Assembly: GCF_010730355.1 (NCBI RefSeq) | Contig: NZ_AP022576.1 | Location: forward strand, 4,836,001 to 4,900,000 | Source of the DNA: Mycobacterium florentinum | GTDB taxonomy: Bacteria; Actinomycetota; Actinomycetes; Mycobacteriales; Mycobacteriaceae | Direction: 5' to 3' | DNA: 64,000 bases | In this document: positions 62,473 through 64,000 of the stretch, one piece after another | How positions within the stretch are numbered: the first letter of the stretch is position 1 | Layout of the letters: every line of letters begins with the position of its first letter | The notes under the pieces: generated by a model | What the model was told of the DNA's origin: nothing | The model's input: only the letters and a program-made list of their open reading frames with translations | Database searches by the model: none | Translations under genes and position numbers: made by a program

Positions 62473-63501
62473 TCAGGCCTCGATCGCGGGTTCCTCGGAA
62501 GCACGTTCGAGCGAATCCAGCGCCTGGTCGGCAAGCTGCCGGCCGACGTCGATCACCTCGGCTGCCCGGTGGAAATCCAGGCTCCGGCACGTCGAGCGTG
62601 GAACCTCGATCAACAGGTCCGGTGGGTAGGCCGACAGCGTGTGCCGGGTCAGCGCCGACTGGGCGATGTCGAAGGCCCGGTACATGACCTCGAAGCTGCC
62701 CAGTTTCGGAACTCCGGGCGCCTCCACGAGTTCGTCGCCGTCATCCTCGCCCGATTCCTCCGAGTCGGTGTCCGACGCGAAGCGGTTCAGCACGGCCCGC
62801 GCGGTGGGCCGGTCGAGCAGCGAGCGCACGGCCGATGTGTCGAGGAACGCAGTGGTGCTGCGCACCATGCGGTTCAGCAGCTCGACGGTCGCCCCGGGCT
62901 CGGGTTCTCGTTTCGCGATCACCTCGGTGCCGCTGACGCCCACGGCGATCGTCAGGTCGGCGTTGACCGCGGCGAGCGGGGCCATCGGCAACGGATCGAG
63001 GATGCCGCCGTCGGCCAGCAGGCGTCCGCCGACTTCGTGGGGAGGTATCACCCCCGGAATCGCGATCGATGCCCGGATCGCCTCGTCGAGCGGACCGTCC
63101 TGAAACCACACCGACTTGCCGGCCAGCAGGTCGGTTGCCACCGCGGTGTAGGGGATCGGCAGTTCCTCGATCGTGACCGGGCCGAGGATGTCGCGCACCG
63201 CCTCGAGGATTTTCTCGGCCCGCATCACCCCCGCCGCGCTGATCGACGGGTCCAGCAGCCGCAGGATGGTGCGCTGCGTCAACGACTTCGCCCAGTCGGC
63301 GAACTCGTCGAGTCGCCCGGCGGCCTGCAGACCGCCGATCATCGCGCCCATTGAGGAGCCGGTGATCCCGACGATCTCGAAGCCGCGCTCATGCAGCGCC
63401 TCGATCACCCCGATATGGGCGTAGCCCCGGGCGCCACCGCTGCCCAGCGCCACGGCGACCCGGGGACGTGATGCTCGACGCGCGACGGCTTCGCCAGACA
63501 C
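62473..63501 (-). CDS. Patatin-like phospholipase (Rv1063c-like)
   Basis: A 342-aa serine hydrolase unlike its neighbour in detail. The oxyanion loop is VALGSGGARGYAHIGV, the elbow GITGSSMGAMIGGLQ with Ser near residue 50, and the dyad Asp in LLADGGILDPLPM. An acidic insertion (SDTDSEESGEDDGDELVE) and a C-terminal helical region follow. The RssA/YchK-type sequence suggests a patatin group often found in bacteria. GTG start at 63501. Orthologue of Rv1063c. Confidence 0.91.
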   Translation of the reverse strand: MSGEAVARRASRPRVAVALGSGGARGYAHIGVIEALHERGFEIVGITGSSMGAMIGGLQAAGRLDEFADWAKSLTQRTILRLLDPSISAAGVMRAEKILEAVRDILGPVTIEELPIPYTAVATDLLAGKSVWFQDGPLDEAIRASIAIPGVIPPHEVGGRLLADGGILDPLPMAPLAAVNADLTIAVGVSGTEVIAKREPEPGATVELLNRMVRSTTAFLDTSAVRSLLDRPTARAVLNRFASDTDSEESGEDDGDELVEAPGVPKLGSFEVMYRAFDIAQSALTRHTLSAYPPDLLIEVPRSTCRSLDFHRAAEVIDVGRQLADQALDSLERASEEPAIEA

Positions 63502-63593
63502 CCCTACATTTTGCGTGCCGCAACGGACCCTGGTCGGGTCGGGGCGGCACTTTTTTCATCCGTGATCGCAATTGCGCAGGAGTTCGAAGGACG

Positions 63594-64000
63594 CTAGTCG
63601 CATTCGTCGTTGGCGGCCGCCCGCGCTGCGGTGATCACCGCCGCCTGCCGCGCCGGGGTCAGGTCCGCCCAACGGGTGTTCCAGCTGCCCGCGGTGGCCG
63701 TCGCCGAGGTCTGGACCATCGCCAAATAGGGCTCGAACTGGGATTCCCCGGTCTTCGGCCGAGCCGCCATCCACACTTTTGCGGCATGACAGGCCTGGTA
63801 GTACTCCTCTTCGGTCGATTCCGCGGGGACATCGACCTTGGTGGTCACCCCGGCGGGGGACAGGCCGATCGCCCCCGGCGATGCCGACGCCGGACCCGGC
63901 GGGGCGGGCGACGGCGACGCGGACGACGACGTGACCTTGCCCGCGGGGGCACCGCCCGACGAGCAGCCCGCGACGGAAAGCGGAGCGATCAAACCAGCCG
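63594..64000 (-). CDS. lpqV: LpqV-like lipoprotein, N-terminus outside the window
   Basis: Reading leftward, the frame is open from the window edge to the stop at 63594. A lipobox (APLSVAGC) is within the visible part, followed by a Ser/Pro/Ala-rich linker (SSSASPSPAPPGPASASP) and a conserved domain with ESTEEEYYQACHAAKVWM, FEPYLAMVQTSATATAGSW and LTPARQAAVITAARAAANDE. This fits LpqV (Rv1064c), a mycobacterial lipoprotein of unknown role. The first ten or so residues of the signal peptide are missing. Confidence 0.9.
   Translation of the reverse strand, partial: AGLIAPLSVAGCSSGGAPAGKVTSSSASPSPAPPGPASASPGAIGLSPAGVTTKVDVPAESTEEEYYQACHAAKVWMAARPKTGESQFEPYLAMVQTSATATAGSWNTRWADLTPARQAAVITAARAAANDECD

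Overview
This is high-GC mycobacterial chromosome, most likely from a slow-growing non-tuberculous species. The evidence is a PE/PPE/Esx cluster of the ESX-5-associated type, mycobacterial lipoproteins (LpqT, LpqU, LpqV), RpfB, TrcRS, and a gene order that follows Mycobacterium tuberculosis Rv1007c to Rv1064c with several insertions, losses and one rearrangement. Comparisons with M. tuberculosis are from memory and no search was run.

Left flank (1-5650), not collinear with M. tuberculosis as far as I recall: a PPE-SVP protein cut by the window edge, two tandem paralogous ScbR-like TetR regulators, an orphan BcsB-like secreted protein and a small PAS protein. 5696-14641 is the conserved block metG / tatD-rpfB-ksgA-ispE / pks16 / pth-rplY. 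14784-20348 is an insertion of an SDR and a P450, divergent from a very large cyclase-STAND-LuxR regulator. 20350-24104 holds lpqT-arsC-prs-glmU and tRNA-Gln. 24309-35864 holds a TetR regulator, an extra lysA paralogue, mfd, mazG, lpqU (with a c-di-AMP-riboswitch-like leader), eno, an FtsB/DivIC-like gene, a DUF501 gene and ppx2.

35995-44216 is a single-strand kdpFABCDE potassium operon headed by an extra 25-codon membrane ORF that overlaps kdpF by GTGA. It is followed by trcRS (44437-46718), then esxI/esxJ/PPE15/PE8-like genes (47171-50116) with a 36-nt perfect palindrome at their 3' end, and an unusually short tRNA-Leu(TAA). 50648-56801 holds accessory metabolism and membrane genes (DUF732, methyltransferase, membrane protein, phytase-like lipoprotein, dienelactone hydrolase, DUF6295, DUF427). 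57168-64000 returns to M. tuberculosis order: the Rv1057-like beta-propeller (a reported TrcR target), fadD14, an SRPBCC protein, a class II amidotransferase, two convergent patatins and truncated lpqV.

Functional themes are cell-wall growth and resuscitation (rpfB, lpqU, glmU, ftsB-like), nucleotide and translation housekeeping (prs, mazG, mfd, pth, ksgA, rplY, metG), potassium and two-component signalling, and type VII secretion. No IS element, integrase, prophage or CRISPR array was seen. Intergenic structure is notable: a dispersed repeat at two convergent gene ends, long hairpins between convergent genes, and inverted repeats in divergent promoters.
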